Shown: piece by piece, positions 1 through 9,183 of the stretch
Layout: every line of letters starts with the position of its first letter
How positions within the stretch are numbered: position 1 is the first letter of the stretch
NCBI GenBank assembly: GCA_028275345.1
Contig: JAPWUV010000004.1
Span: 1-64,000 of the forward strand
Origin: a bacterium
GTDB taxonomy: Bacteria > Zhuqueibacterota > Zhuqueibacteria > Oleimicrobiales > Geothermoviventaceae
Direction: 5' to 3'
DNA: 64,000 nt
The notes under the pieces: generated by a model
Seen by the model: only the letters and a program-made list of their open reading frames with translations
The model's database searches: none
What the model was told of the DNA's origin: nothing
Made by a program: the position numbers and the translations under genes

Positions 1-2
1 TA

Positions 3-1724
3 GCCGCGGTGATTTTTTCAGTTCACCCCGCTCACCAGGACGCGGTTTGCTGGCTTTCGGGCCGAACGGATGTGATTGGAGCATTCTTCGGTTTAGCTTC
101 GGTGTATTTGTATACTTTGTCGGTGAGGACTCGTTCCTTGTGGGCATACGTTGGTTCGCTTCTTGCATTTTTCATGGCTTTGATGGCGAAGGAGATTGCC
201 TTTGCGATTCCTTTCGTCATCTCAGTGCTGGGAATTTGTTGGTTGCAAGAGACTGAGTTTAAAAGCGTGATGTCACAATTGTACGGGAAAGGGGAAGTCC
301 GCTCGTGGAAGAGGCTCGTCGGGTTTAGTATCGTTTATGTTCTACCTTTACTTCTTTGGCTGGCGAATGCCTTTTCGTGGCGTGACATCCGGATCATATC
401 GGGGGGAGGGGTGATACTGATTGGGCCGGCTACTTTGTTGGCTACGGTATTGCTCGCGTATGCGTCGGATCAGGTGGCTAAGAGAATCGTGAGTTTGCGG
501 TGGGCCGAGCGTGTGGTGGATTCCGTACTGTTTTTTGTAGTCTTCGGAATGTACTGGCTTGTGAGGCTGCGTGTGGTTGGAGGATTGGGCGGCTATTACA
601 GCACCTTCACCAATTGGAGCAATCCTTCTGCGGAGATCACGATCGCGAGTTTCGCCCGGGACGCGTATGGTTTGACGGGCCTTCTGCTTCCGCAACCCGC
701 TGGTTTCAATGAGGAGGTGTTGCGTCTCCATAGCCATGTTCCGGGTGTGTTTTACGGAGTGTTCTTGTTGCTAGTGGTCGGTCTCGGAATGGTCGGTTGG
801 CTGCTTTGGCGCAGAGACAGAGTTAGCTTGGCGTACTATGCAGCTGCGTTCCTTTCGGTCGCGCCTGTGCACAATCTGCTCTTACGGAACACGGTGTACG
901 ATCCGCGCTATCTGTATTTTGCTTCAGCCTGGGTATGCGGAATGCTTGGCCATCATTGGACGAAATGGTATCGTTCGTGGAGAGCAAGCGGAAGAGGCAA
1001 GTTCTTGCCGCTTGGGGCATTATCTGTTGTAGTGGCAGCATACGGCTTCACGACGGTCCGCGCGAGCCTCGACTATTTGTATTCCGGTTCGATTATCCGC
1101 AAATTCGTTCAAGCTGTGGAAAAGAACAAAAAGACATTGTGTGACGCTGAGGACATAGTGGTCGTTACGTGGCCGATGCTCCATTGGGACACGCCCCGGC
1201 ACGTGTGGATTTCGAAGTATCTTGACGATATCGTGTCGCATGGCATGGGATGCAAGAGTTTTGTGGACCAAGATGTGGAGTTCTATTTGTTTGCCAAGCG
1301 GTCATTCAAAGGCGGCAGGGTTACAGTGGTGGATGACTCCACCTTTGTCGTGTCGGCTTGCCGTGGTTGGTGGGATCTGTACGTGCTTCCGTTGAATGCG
1401 AGTTGGGAGGAGGTCGAGCTTCGCCGCGTCTATTCCCGCGCTTGGCGGGATCCCCACCATCGGGCAGTCCAGCTGGGCACCCTATTGACGCAGCGCTCGA
1501 AGAGTGATGTCGGTTTCCAGATTTGGATAGAGGGTTGCGACGTCTGGATCCGCGACCCGCGGCTCACCATGAAGCACTCAGCGATCATCCTATATACGGA
1601 CGGCCAATTCTTGATCGTGCCCGGGAAGAAACTGAGGGAGAAGCTGCTGGCGCGCTCGGATACGGGTCTACTGTGGGAGGGGAACGACCGGGTCGCGCCG
1701 ACGGGCCAGATCTCTTGCAGATGA
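3..1724 (+). CDS. TMTC/GT-C-like polytopic membrane protein, 5' end outside the window
   Basis: The frame is open to the window edge, so the start is missing; a GTG at 9 is only an internal codon. The first visible residues carry the HPAHQDAVCWLSGRTD motif typical of TMTC-like and other GT-C glycosyltransferase-fold membrane proteins, where it normally lies about 100 residues from the N-terminus. Many hydrophobic segments follow to about residue 370, then a soluble C-terminal part of about 200 residues. Family knowledge suggests a polyprenyl-linked sugar transferase or a membrane protein of surface-glycan assembly; the substrate is unknown. It heads the glycan cluster visible here. Base composition differs from neighbours: lines I counted are about 42-53% GC against about 62% a few kilobases downstream. 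An O-antigen polymerase-like role is an alternative, since no other Wzy candidate is present. Confidence 0.6.
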   Translation, partial: AAVIFSVHPAHQDAVCWLSGRTDVIGAFFGLASVYLYTLSVRTRSLWAYVGSLLAFFMALMAKEIAFAIPFVISVLGICWLQETEFKSVMSQLYGKGEVRSWKRLVGFSIVYVLPLLLWLANAFSWRDIRIISGGGVILIGPATLLATVLLAYASDQVAKRIVSLRWAERVVDSVLFFVVFGMYWLVRLRVVGGLGGYYSTFTNWSNPSAEITIASFARDAYGLTGLLLPQPAGFNEEVLRLHSHVPGVFYGVFLLLVVGLGMVGWLLWRRDRVSLAYYAAAFLSVAPVHNLLLRNTVYDPRYLYFASAWVCGMLGHHWTKWYRSWRASGRGKFLPLGALSVVVAAYGFTTVRASLDYLYSGSIIRKFVQAVEKNKKTLCDAEDIVVVTWPMLHWDTPRHVWISKYLDDIVSHGMGCKSFVDQDVEFYLFAKRSFKGGRVTVVDDSTFVVSACRGWWDLYVLPLNASWEEVELRRVYSRAWRDPHHRAVQLGTLLTQRSKSDVGFQIWIEGCDVWIRDPRLTMKHSAIILYTDGQFLIVPGKKLREKLLARSDTGLLWEGNDRVAPTGQISCR

Positions 1725-1778
1725 GGGCAGTGAGGAGAACGGCATGTTTTGCGCAGGGGATCCCGAACCGACGCGGGG

Positions 1779-2681
1779 ATGAAGAGCTTGGCGGGCAGAG
1801 GGACAAGTCGAAGCAAACGGCTTGGCGGCCCAGCGGGTCGAGATGCTGGGAGGGAAGGGACTCATTACGTTTTCTTCCGGCTCGACGACGTCGGTCTTCC
1901 GGGTGACGCCTACCGTTTTTCCACGGTGCAGCTCGACGCAGAGGGCCTGGCCGAGGGCCGGAGACGGGCAGAGGCGGTCTTGGATCTTTTCGTCCGGTAC
2001 GGAATGAAGGCCGATCTGGCCGTGGTTCCGTGGCACTGCGAAAGGGGTTCGTGGGAGTGGCTTCGGTGCTATGCGGATGGACGTCAGTTTGAAATGGCTC
2101 AGCACGGTTTCCGCCACCAAGAGCACGGTTGCCGAGAGTTCGGGCCGGGTCGTACGGCCGAGGAGCAACGAGCAGATATCCTGATGGGTCGCCGCCTGTT
2201 GCGCGATTGCCTCGGGATGGAGCCCGACATTTTCGTTCCGCCAAGCAACAAGTATGATCGGGACACGGTCGACGTGTTGGCCGAATTGGGTTTCCGGATC
2301 CTTTCGGCCGGGGCGGCCAGAAATCGCTTTGAGTACGCGGTGATCCGCTTGGCACGCATGTGCGGTTTGAGCCATCTCCGCGACTACCCTGTCAGTCACC
2401 ATGAAGGGTGGAATGGGGCTCTTTGGGAGATGTCGATTTCCGTGGATGCGGCCGAGGACTACGCGGGCGCCCGACTCAAGAGCGCGAACAGGCTGATCCG
2501 CGAGGTGCAGGAAGCTGTTGCAAGATACCGGTACGTCGGCGTGATGCTCCATCCCTGGCTCTATTCGTCGGCGGAGTCGCTGAAGGCCCTGGAGGAATTG
2601 CTCAGGTGGATAGGCGATACCGGCTTCCCGTCCGTCCTGATCTCCCAGACGTTCCCGGATCGAGGGTTGGCCGGCATCTAG
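1779..2681 (+). CDS. Polysaccharide-deacetylase-fold (NodB/DUF2334-like) protein
   Basis: A 300-residue protein from the ATG at 1779; the frame is open further upstream to a TTG at 1749, so the exact start is uncertain. Counting from 1779, RLDD (Asp36, Asp37) opens the first beta strand, MAQHGFRHQE supplies His109 and His113, and VPPSNKYD around 153-160 fits the second catalytic stretch of the fold. These are the metal-ligand and catalytic-base positions of NodB-type carbohydrate deacetylases, and the D-D plus H-x3-H arrangement supports an active enzyme. No signal peptide is visible, so it probably acts in the cytoplasm. It lies between a membrane glycan protein and a sugar-nucleotide epimerase, which suggests trimming of an acetylated sugar precursor. 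The substrate cannot be read from sequence. Confidence 0.65.
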   Translation: MKSLAGRGTSRSKRLGGPAGRDAGREGTHYVFFRLDDVGLPGDAYRFSTVQLDAEGLAEGRRRAEAVLDLFVRYGMKADLAVVPWHCERGSWEWLRCYADGRQFEMAQHGFRHQEHGCREFGPGRTAEEQRADILMGRRLLRDCLGMEPDIFVPPSNKYDRDTVDVLAELGFRILSAGAARNRFEYAVIRLARMCGLSHLRDYPVSHHEGWNGALWEMSISVDAAEDYAGARLKSANRLIREVQEAVARYRYVGVMLHPWLYSSAESLKALEELLRWIGDTGFPSVLISQTFPDRGLAGI

Positions 2682-2747
2682 TCCGGTGGAGGCGGGGGTA
2701 AGTGATCTTCGCCGTGGTCGTTCGAGCAAAACGTCTTTGGAGGGCAT

Positions 2748-3719
2748 GTGGAAGGCGAGAATGAGTACAAGCGCGTAGCGGTTTTCGGGGGAGCAGGTTT
2801 CGTGGGCAATGCCCTTGTGAGCAAGCTTCTCGACCTCGGGATTCGCGTGGGTGTCTTCGACAACTTTTCCACGGGCCGGCGCGAATTCCTCGATGAAACC
2901 AGCCCGCATCTTGAGATCGTGGAGGGTGATATCGCGGACAGGGACCGCGTGGAGGATTTCGTACAGCGCTTCGGACCAGATGCCGCGGTCATCCTCGCAG
3001 CGGTTCATTACATCCCCTTGTGCAACCGGGACCCCGTGCTCGCAATGCGAACCAACGTCCTGGGGACCCATGTCGTCCTTCAGGCATGCGGGAAAGCGGG
3101 GATCCGGAAAGTTGTGTTCGCATCCTCTGCGGCCGTCTACGGCATCGGGGATAACCCGCATGACGAGGAAGAACCGCCAGCCCCCACGGACGTGTACGGA
3201 ATGACCAAGGTGATTGGGGAAGAGTTGTGCCGGGACGCCTCCCGTAACTACGGACTGCGCACCGTGGTGGCGAGGCTATTCAATATCTATGGCCCGCGCG
3301 AAACCAATCCCCACGTTATCCCGGAGATCGTGTCGCAGGCCTTAGCGGGGGACCTCCTGAGGTTGGGCAACCTCGAGCCGAAGCGCGATTACATCCACGT
3401 GAGCGACGTGGCCGACGCTTTGGCCTTACTCCTCCTCTCGCCCATGAGTGCCGATTTCGAGGTCTTCAACGTGGGTACGGGCCGGGAGTACAGCGTGAAA
3501 GAGGTGGTGGAAATAGCTGAACGAGTGCTGGGTAGGAAACTCTACATCGAGCCGGATCCCGCAAGGATGAGGCGTTCCGATCGTCTCCACCTTTGCGCAC
3601 GCATCGACAAGATGGTCCGGCACTTCGGTTGGAGACCACGGGTCGATCTGGAAGAAGGGCTCAGACGGTTGCTCCTTTGGGAATGGGCCCAGGCCGTTCC
3701 GAGCACCGTGGCGCATTGA
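2748..3719 (+). CDS. NAD-dependent nucleotide-sugar epimerase/dehydratase (extended SDR)
   Basis: 323 residues. The NAD-binding GGAGFVG loop is at 14-20, the acidic residue of VFDNFSTG follows strand 2, the catalytic serine lies in VVFASSAAVYG near 125, and the YGMTK motif gives Tyr150 and Lys154. The PKRDYIHVSDVADAL stretch is typical of UDP-glucose 4-epimerase-like enzymes. The start is GTG at 2748 with GGAG about 6 bases upstream. It is cytoplasmic and probably supplies an epimerised NDP-sugar to the downstream glycosyltransferases. Length and motifs are normal for the family. UDP-GlcNAc or UDP-Glc 4-epimerase are the likely activities, but specificity is an inference. Confidence 0.85.
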   Translation: MEGENEYKRVAVFGGAGFVGNALVSKLLDLGIRVGVFDNFSTGRREFLDETSPHLEIVEGDIADRDRVEDFVQRFGPDAAVILAAVHYIPLCNRDPVLAMRTNVLGTHVVLQACGKAGIRKVVFASSAAVYGIGDNPHDEEEPPAPTDVYGMTKVIGEELCRDASRNYGLRTVVARLFNIYGPRETNPHVIPEIVSQALAGDLLRLGNLEPKRDYIHVSDVADALALLLLSPMSADFEVFNVGTGREYSVKEVVEIAERVLGRKLYIEPDPARMRRSDRLHLCARIDKMVRHFGWRPRVDLEEGLRRLLLWEWAQAVPSTVAH

Positions 3720-3760
3720 GTGAGTCCGAGCGAATTCCGCCAGAACGGAGGTCGGCGAGC

Positions 3761-5014
3761 GTGAGAGTGGCACTGGTCGGGCCGTATCCCTTGGATTGGC
3801 GGAGGGTAACCGGAGGGATCGAGATGGTTACCCTCAATCTTTCTCGAGAACTCGTGGCGCGGGGCGTTGAAGTCCACGCCGTGACCTTGGACTTCGGGGG
3901 GGAGGAGGAGGCGAATCCGCCGGCGGGCGTGCAATTACACCATCGAACTACGCAAAAGAGATTGGCCCGTCTGACGCTCTTCGCGGCGGAGCGTCGCTGG
4001 ATTCAGGACAGGGTCCGGGAATTGCGGCCGGACGTTGCGCACGTGCAAGGCACGGACGTGTACGGAGCGGTCCTTCCCCGGATCGCCAGAGACGCACCCA
4101 CCGTGCTCACCGTCCATGGTTACCTCAGGCGGGAGCTCCAGGCGGGCCTCACGGAGCTCCCGTGGCGCGCCAAACCGGGCTTTCTCCTACGGGCCGCTTT
4201 CAACGCCTGGTTTGAGGGCAAAGCGCTTGGGTCCGCGAGGCACATCGTTTGCATATCGCCTTACATTGAAAAGCTCCTTGGTCAGGACACAACACGGCGC
4301 ACTTACAACATTCCGAACCCTGTGGACGAGAGCTTCTTCCAGCTCCGAGACCGCGGCGAAGATGGACGGCTGCTTTTCGCCGGGATGATCCGGCCGCGAA
4401 AGGGCTTGCTTTTCCTGGCCAAAGCATTGCGGGGGCTCAAGGCGGAAGGCGTGCCGTTTCGGTTGCGACTCGTCGGCAAGGTGTTTGAACCCAGTTACTA
4501 CCGCCGTTTCCTCCGGGTCCTGGATGCCTACGAGCTGCGGGATTCGGTGGACATTCTGGGCGTGGTGGACGATGCGCTCTTGAAGGATGAGTTCGAGCGC
4601 GCCTGGGCAGTCGTGCTGCCCTCCTCTGAGGAAACGGCGCCCATGGTGATCCAGCAAGCGATGGCGGCGGGGAAGCCGGTGGTCGCAACGCGGGTGGGAG
4701 GAATTCCGTGGATGGTTCAGGATGGAAAGACCGGCCGACTCGTGGACTACGGGGATGTCCCTTCGCTTGTGAGAGCTCTGGCCGAGGTCTTGTCGGATGG
4801 GGCTCTGGCAAAGGACATGGGGCAGCAGGCGCGCGAGGTGGCGCGTGGCCTATTCAGCAATCGCCATGTGGTCGAGTCCACGCTTCAGGTCTACCGCATG
4901 GCGCTGGAGGATTTCGCCGCGCGAGACCGCCGGTCGACTTCGAGCACCCGTGTGCCCGATGCGGCGACTGAGCCACCCCTCCCCCTTCAGCCGAGTGAGG
5001 ACTTGAGACGATGA
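3761..5014 (+). CDS. GT4-family glycosyltransferase
   Basis: 417 residues from a GTG at 3761, chosen because CGGAGGT sits about 8 bases upstream and the protein then opens with the GT-B strand VRVALVGPYPLDW followed by the glycine-rich TGGIE loop. The frame is open further 5', overlapping the epimerase end, but that extension is not protein-like. The C-terminal nucleotide-sugar-binding half has LLFAGMIRPRKG and the loop SSEETAPMVIQQAMAAGKPVV. In most GT4 enzymes this loop is E-x7-E; here the second Glu is Gln, a modest departure. Its stop overlaps the next start (ATGA), so translation is coupled. It probably adds one sugar to a lipid-linked glycan at the inner membrane face. Confidence 0.82.
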   Translation: MRVALVGPYPLDWRRVTGGIEMVTLNLSRELVARGVEVHAVTLDFGGEEEANPPAGVQLHHRTTQKRLARLTLFAAERRWIQDRVRELRPDVAHVQGTDVYGAVLPRIARDAPTVLTVHGYLRRELQAGLTELPWRAKPGFLLRAAFNAWFEGKALGSARHIVCISPYIEKLLGQDTTRRTYNIPNPVDESFFQLRDRGEDGRLLFAGMIRPRKGLLFLAKALRGLKAEGVPFRLRLVGKVFEPSYYRRFLRVLDAYELRDSVDILGVVDDALLKDEFERAWAVVLPSSEETAPMVIQQAMAAGKPVVATRVGGIPWMVQDGKTGRLVDYGDVPSLVRALAEVLSDGALAKDMGQQAREVARGLFSNRHVVESTLQVYRMALEDFAARDRRSTSSTRVPDAATEPPLPLQPSEDLRR

Positions 5015-6222
5015 AGATCCTTTACTTCAGCTATCTGTACGACCTGTGGGGTTGTTCTTTGGGCTCCACCCTGAAGGCGATCGAACTATTCGGCGCGCTC
5101 CAGAAATTGGGCCACGAAATCCGCATGTGCTGGATGAATCCCGGGGTTCAGGAGTCTCAACCGGGGGACGGAAGCAACTTGTGGCGCAAGGTCAGGGGGA
5201 GGCTCAAGGCCCGGTTCGCGCGCTTTGTCCACGAGCCCGGCCAGATTCTGGCCAATTTTCGATATCTGCCGCGCGAGCTGCGAGAGGTGAACTCCTTCGC
5301 GCCGGATCTCATCATTTGGCGGCACGACGTGTATCTCTTCACCGAGCTCTACACGAGCCGAGTGGTGAAGCTGCCGTGGCTCCTGGAGGGCGACGGACCT
5401 TCGGTGCGAGAGTACAGGCAATTCTATCGACGTTACGTAAGGTACGGTCACCTCGACAGCCTGATCGAGAGGGCGGTGGTGCGCAAGGCCCCCGCGATCT
5501 TTGTGCAGTCCAACGAGACCAAACGGTACTTCGCGGAGCAGGGAGCCCCGGAGGAGAAACTGCGGATGATCCCGAATGGCGTGGATCCGGCAAAGTTCAA
5601 TCCGCAGGTTTCCGGCCAGGAAGTGCGGCGTAAGCTTGGACTGGACGAGACAGCCGTGGTGCTCGGCTTCAGCGGTTCGCTCCACTATTGGCACGGGATC
5701 GATAACCTGATGCGCCTGATGACGCAGGTATGCCGGAGCTTCGGCCAGGCACATTTCGTGATCGCTGGGGGTGGCGGGCCAGAAAGCGATAGGCTTTTGG
5801 CCTTCGTGGAGGAGGCGCGCCTTGGGCAAAGGGTCCATTTTCTCGGATTCGTGCCGCACGATCAAATGCCCCCTGTGATCGCCGCCTTCGACATCGCGCT
5901 CGCGCCGTACCCACCGATCGAACGCTTCCATTTCAGTCCTGTGAAGATTTTCGAGTACATGGCCTGCGGTAAGCCGGTGGTTGCGGCGCGGTTGGGTCAG
6001 ATTGCCGAGGTGATCCAAGACGGCCAAAACGGCTTCCTCTTCGAAGCGGGTGACTTTGAGGGTCTTCTCGAGAAAGTGCGCGCCTTGATCGCGGATCCCA
6101 CTCTGCGCCGCAGGCTTGGGGAACAAGCGCATCGGACGGTGGTGCCTGGCTACACGTGGGAGACCCAGGCGCGGAAGCTGGAGGCTTTGTGCTTCGAAGT
6201 CCTCGAGCGCTTCCAACGGTGA
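5011..6222 (+). CDS. GT4-family glycosyltransferase
   Basis: 403 residues starting at an ATG that overlaps the preceding stop by four bases. The N-terminus MKILYFSYLYD begins the GT-B fold. The C-terminal half has VLGFSGSLHYWHGIDNL, VHFLGFVPHDQMP and the donor-site loop FSPVKIFEYMACGKPVVA, with the conserved Glu before YMACGKPVV. No membrane segment is evident, so it is cytoplasmic or peripherally membrane-bound. It is the second of three consecutive GT4 genes, implying a repeat unit of at least three added sugars. The acceptor and donor cannot be assigned. Confidence 0.83.
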   Translation: MKILYFSYLYDLWGCSLGSTLKAIELFGALQKLGHEIRMCWMNPGVQESQPGDGSNLWRKVRGRLKARFARFVHEPGQILANFRYLPRELREVNSFAPDLIIWRHDVYLFTELYTSRVVKLPWLLEGDGPSVREYRQFYRRYVRYGHLDSLIERAVVRKAPAIFVQSNETKRYFAEQGAPEEKLRMIPNGVDPAKFNPQVSGQEVRRKLGLDETAVVLGFSGSLHYWHGIDNLMRLMTQVCRSFGQAHFVIAGGGGPESDRLLAFVEEARLGQRVHFLGFVPHDQMPPVIAAFDIALAPYPPIERFHFSPVKIFEYMACGKPVVAARLGQIAEVIQDGQNGFLFEAGDFEGLLEKVRALIADPTLRRRLGEQAHRTVVPGYTWETQARKLEALCFEVLERFQR

Positions 6223-6231
6223 GGGAAAGGG

Positions 6232-7542
6232 ATGTCGGCTTCGGACGGATTGCGCATCCTCTTCGTGGTGGACGGCTTTGGGATCGGCGGAGCCGAGGCG
6301 GGTGCGATGCGTCTTGCGCGCGCCCTCCGCGAGATGGCGCCCGTGAGGCTCGACGTGTGCAGCACTCGCCGGGACGATCGGCTCTACGCCGAGTTCCTCC
6401 GGTCCGCAGACAGAGTCTATCGCTTTCCGCGGCGGAATCGGCTTGCGCTCGGGACCTTCGCGCGGCTGGTGGCCTTGATGGGGGCCAATCGCTACGATGT
6501 AGTCCAGACGGCTTTGTTCTACGCCGACGTGCTCGGGGTTCCAGCAGCCAGATTGTGCGGCGTGCCCTGCATCATCTCGTGGCAGACGGCGCTCGGTGCC
6601 CGCACTGGATATGCCCAGGACGACCTCCTGCGGCATCGGGTTTCCCTGCGGATGGTCTCCCGCATCTGCACGACCATGGTCGCGGTTTCGGAGGACTTGC
6701 GGAGGTCTTTCGTGCGGCGAGGCTTGTGCCCGGCGGACAGAATCCTGACCATTCACTACGGGATCGACACCGACGAATTCCGTCCCAACGACGCTGTCCG
6801 GGCTCGCGCAAGGGGCACCTTGGGTCTCCGCGATGGGCAGATCGCCATCGGGGCGATGGGCCATTTCAATCCCGTGAAGAACCACCGGCTGCTGGTGGAG
6901 GCGTTCGCAGCTGTGCGACGTAGCCACAGGAACTGCATCCTCTTGCTTGCGGGAGATGGACAAGAACGAGCCAATCTGGAGCGGCTGGCCAAGGAGCTGG
7001 GAGTCGCGGATTCCGTGAAGTTCGTGGGCTACTACCGGCCCTCCAGTGAGTTCCTGAATGCGCTGGACGTCTACGTGCATCCTTCCCTGCAGGAAGGATT
7101 GCCGAACGCGGTGATCGAGGCGATGGCCACGGGGAAACCCGTTCTGGGATCGCGCGCCGGGGGCATTCCGGAAATCGTGGAGGAAGGGGTCACCGGATTC
7201 CTTTTCGACCCCCGGAGCTCGGAGCAGCTGGCCGAGCTTCTCGAGCGGGTCTGCAGTTCGGAATCTCTGCGGGAGAATCTGTCCAAAGCCGGGCGAGAGC
7301 GCGCCCTGAAGCACTTTTCCCTGCATACCGAAGCTCGGAAGTTCCTCGAGCTGTATGAAGGGCTGCTGAGGGAGAGACGAGGGCCAGGTTCGCGGGCGAA
7401 AGGGAATGGTTCGCGACGGGCGGGCGAGGACGCAGGGGAGCTTGCACCCACGGCCGCTCTGCCCGCAGAGGCCAGGCCCCGGAACGGAGCTGAATGCAGG
7501 ACGAGCGACGCTTGTGCTTCCCGCTTTGCGGTTTCGGCTTGA
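6232..7542 (+). CDS. GT4-family glycosyltransferase
   Basis: 436 residues from ATG 6232, preceded by GAGGGAAAGGG. The N-terminal glycine-rich loop DGFGIGGAEAG is typical of GT4 enzymes, and the canonical E-x7-E loop is intact in LQEGLPNAVIEAMATGKPV around residue 290. The segment after about residue 385 (RERRGPGSRAKGNGSRRAGED and on) is rich in Arg, Gly and Ala and looks like a disordered tail not typical of the family. It lies 9 bases after the previous gene and 21 before the next. It probably acts in the same lipid-linked oligosaccharide pathway. Confidence 0.84.
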   Translation: MSASDGLRILFVVDGFGIGGAEAGAMRLARALREMAPVRLDVCSTRRDDRLYAEFLRSADRVYRFPRRNRLALGTFARLVALMGANRYDVVQTALFYADVLGVPAARLCGVPCIISWQTALGARTGYAQDDLLRHRVSLRMVSRICTTMVAVSEDLRRSFVRRGLCPADRILTIHYGIDTDEFRPNDAVRARARGTLGLRDGQIAIGAMGHFNPVKNHRLLVEAFAAVRRSHRNCILLLAGDGQERANLERLAKELGVADSVKFVGYYRPSSEFLNALDVYVHPSLQEGLPNAVIEAMATGKPVLGSRAGGIPEIVEEGVTGFLFDPRSSEQLAELLERVCSSESLRENLSKAGRERALKHFSLHTEARKFLELYEGLLRERRGPGSRAKGNGSRRAGEDAGELAPTAALPAEARPRNGAECRTSDACASRFAVSA

Positions 7543-7563
7543 TCAGACAGGGAGGTCGTTCCG

Positions 7564-9153
7564 ATGTCCACGACGAGGTCACTGCCTTTTCTGGGATGGG
7601 CGATCCTATTTCTGTTGCGCCCAAACCTGACCCAGGCCCAGCATCCCAATCACGCGGGCAAGTATCCAAAGCTGTGCATTCAGCAAAGCTGGGTGGATCC
7701 CGAGCAGATCTGCATCGTGGACATCGTTTCGAAATTCGATCTGATCCAGGCGGATCTTTCGCCCGAGCAAATACGGGCCATCCGGTCGCTGAACCCACGC
7801 GCTGTGATCCTGCCCTTCTGGTCCACCCATTTCAATATGCCGAATTACAACTCCGGCGGGAGCACAGTGATGGACCTGGACGAGTTCAGGCGGGACGTGA
7901 ACTCCAATCGGGAGAAGGGCTTTGATGGGATGTACATCGATCTCTGGAATCTCCTCCGAGACAGCTTTGCCGATTCGCTGGCGAATTTGCTGCGCACGAT
8001 CTGGCCCAATGGGATTCACGTGGTGAACGCTGCCAACAGTTTTGAGCACTCCTTCGCTCTGAACGGCTTTCTGTTTGAAGACTGGCCGGTGTACTCTGGC
8101 CGCTACGATTACTACGTGGTAGGGCCTCTCGCCACTTGGAGAGCCCGGGGGTATAAACCGACGGTGATCGTATTCAACATACGCAGCTACGGTGTGGAGT
8201 CGGAGTACTTCTGGGAAAAGGCGAGGCTTGCCACGGCCATGGGTCTGCTGCACGATGAACTCTACGTGATGTACAATTACGGCAGCGGAGGTTCCCCCCA
8301 CTGGGCCGTACCTTGGTGGTTCGATGAATGGAACGTGGAACTCGGTTCCCCGATTGGGCCCCCCCAGCAGCTCGGCACGGAGGTCTACTACCGGGAGTTC
8401 ACCAATGGCGTGGTGATTTGCAATCTGAGCGGCGAGACTCGGCGGGTCAAGCGGTCCGATCTGCCCGTCAGTGGCGAGCTTTACCGAATTCGCGGGGGAC
8501 AAGTTCCTTCCTGGAACAATGGGATGCCCTTCGAGGAGGTGGAGCTCAAGGGTTGGAGACTGAATGACGTCGATAACAAGTACGCAAAGAAGCTCGGCGA
8601 CGCCATTGTGCTGTTGAAGAGCCCGGCAACGGTTGTGAGCGACATCCTCATCGACGATGGCGGCACTGATGATGTGGATCCGCATCCGAATTATATGGGC
8701 CGATTCGTCCAATCCGGCATGCAATTCGATCCTTACGGCTACCGCAAGTGGAAGAATGCCTGGTACGTGTACGGGCACAGCTCCTGCTACTATGCCCCGC
8801 CGAGCAACGGAAACCGCTGGGCCCGATGGATCCCCCAAATCCACATCACCGGAAGCTACGAGGTGTTTGAATGGCATCCCACCAGCTCCGACCTGGCCAA
8901 GGATGCCCGCTACACCGTCAAAGCGGGGGACAAAGTCACGTCGATCACCGTGAACCAGACTATGAACGGGGGCAGGTGGAATCGGCTCGGGGTCTTCTGG
9001 TTCCGCGCCGGGGACGAAAACTACGTGGAGGTCCGTAGCGTGCCGTCCGGAACCGTGGTGGCGGACGCCGTGAAGTTCGTGTACCGCGGCACGGGTGATT
9101 TCCGCGACACGGAGGCCCCGGCTCCTCCGAAAGGGGTTCGCATCCTGCCCTGA
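7564..9153 (+). CDS. Secreted glycosidase-like TIM-barrel protein with golvesin-like C-terminal domain
   Basis: 529 residues. A signal peptide runs through about residue 26 (hydrophobic core then LTQAQ). Residues about 35-330 resemble putative glycoside hydrolases of the GHL/alpha-amylase-like barrel type: FDLIQADLS, AVILPFWS, GFDGMYIDLWN with a plausible catalytic Asp, and a strand-8-like VVICNLSG region. The C-terminal 150 residues carry GSYEVFEWHP, DARYTV, NQTMNGGRWNRLGVFWF and VVADAVKF, the hallmark pattern of golvesin/Xly-type beta-sandwich domains found on extracellular enzymes. It sits between glycosyltransferases and a flippase, so it may trim or cap the exported glycan. The catalytic role is inferred from fold resemblance only. 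Confidence 0.6.
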   Translation: MSTTRSLPFLGWAILFLLRPNLTQAQHPNHAGKYPKLCIQQSWVDPEQICIVDIVSKFDLIQADLSPEQIRAIRSLNPRAVILPFWSTHFNMPNYNSGGSTVMDLDEFRRDVNSNREKGFDGMYIDLWNLLRDSFADSLANLLRTIWPNGIHVVNAANSFEHSFALNGFLFEDWPVYSGRYDYYVVGPLATWRARGYKPTVIVFNIRSYGVESEYFWEKARLATAMGLLHDELYVMYNYGSGGSPHWAVPWWFDEWNVELGSPIGPPQQLGTEVYYREFTNGVVICNLSGETRRVKRSDLPVSGELYRIRGGQVPSWNNGMPFEEVELKGWRLNDVDNKYAKKLGDAIVLLKSPATVVSDILIDDGGTDDVDPHPNYMGRFVQSGMQFDPYGYRKWKNAWYVYGHSSCYYAPPSNGNRWARWIPQIHITGSYEVFEWHPTSSDLAKDARYTVKAGDKVTSITVNQTMNGGRWNRLGVFWFRAGDENYVEVRSVPSGTVVADAVKFVYRGTGDFRDTEAPAPPKGVRILP

Positions 9154-9183
9154 GGGCTCTAGCCAGCGCTGTGGGGACATACC

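Noticed and set aside
1668-3161. Long open frame on the minus strand
   Set aside because: It is a shadow of the deacetylase and epimerase genes: their plus-strand frames carry recognised motifs, while this one is rich in Arg, His and Pro and has no family signature.
5086-7326. 746-codon open frame on the minus strand
   Set aside because: It runs antisense to two GT4 glycosyltransferase genes with clear motifs; high GC content creates such frames by chance.
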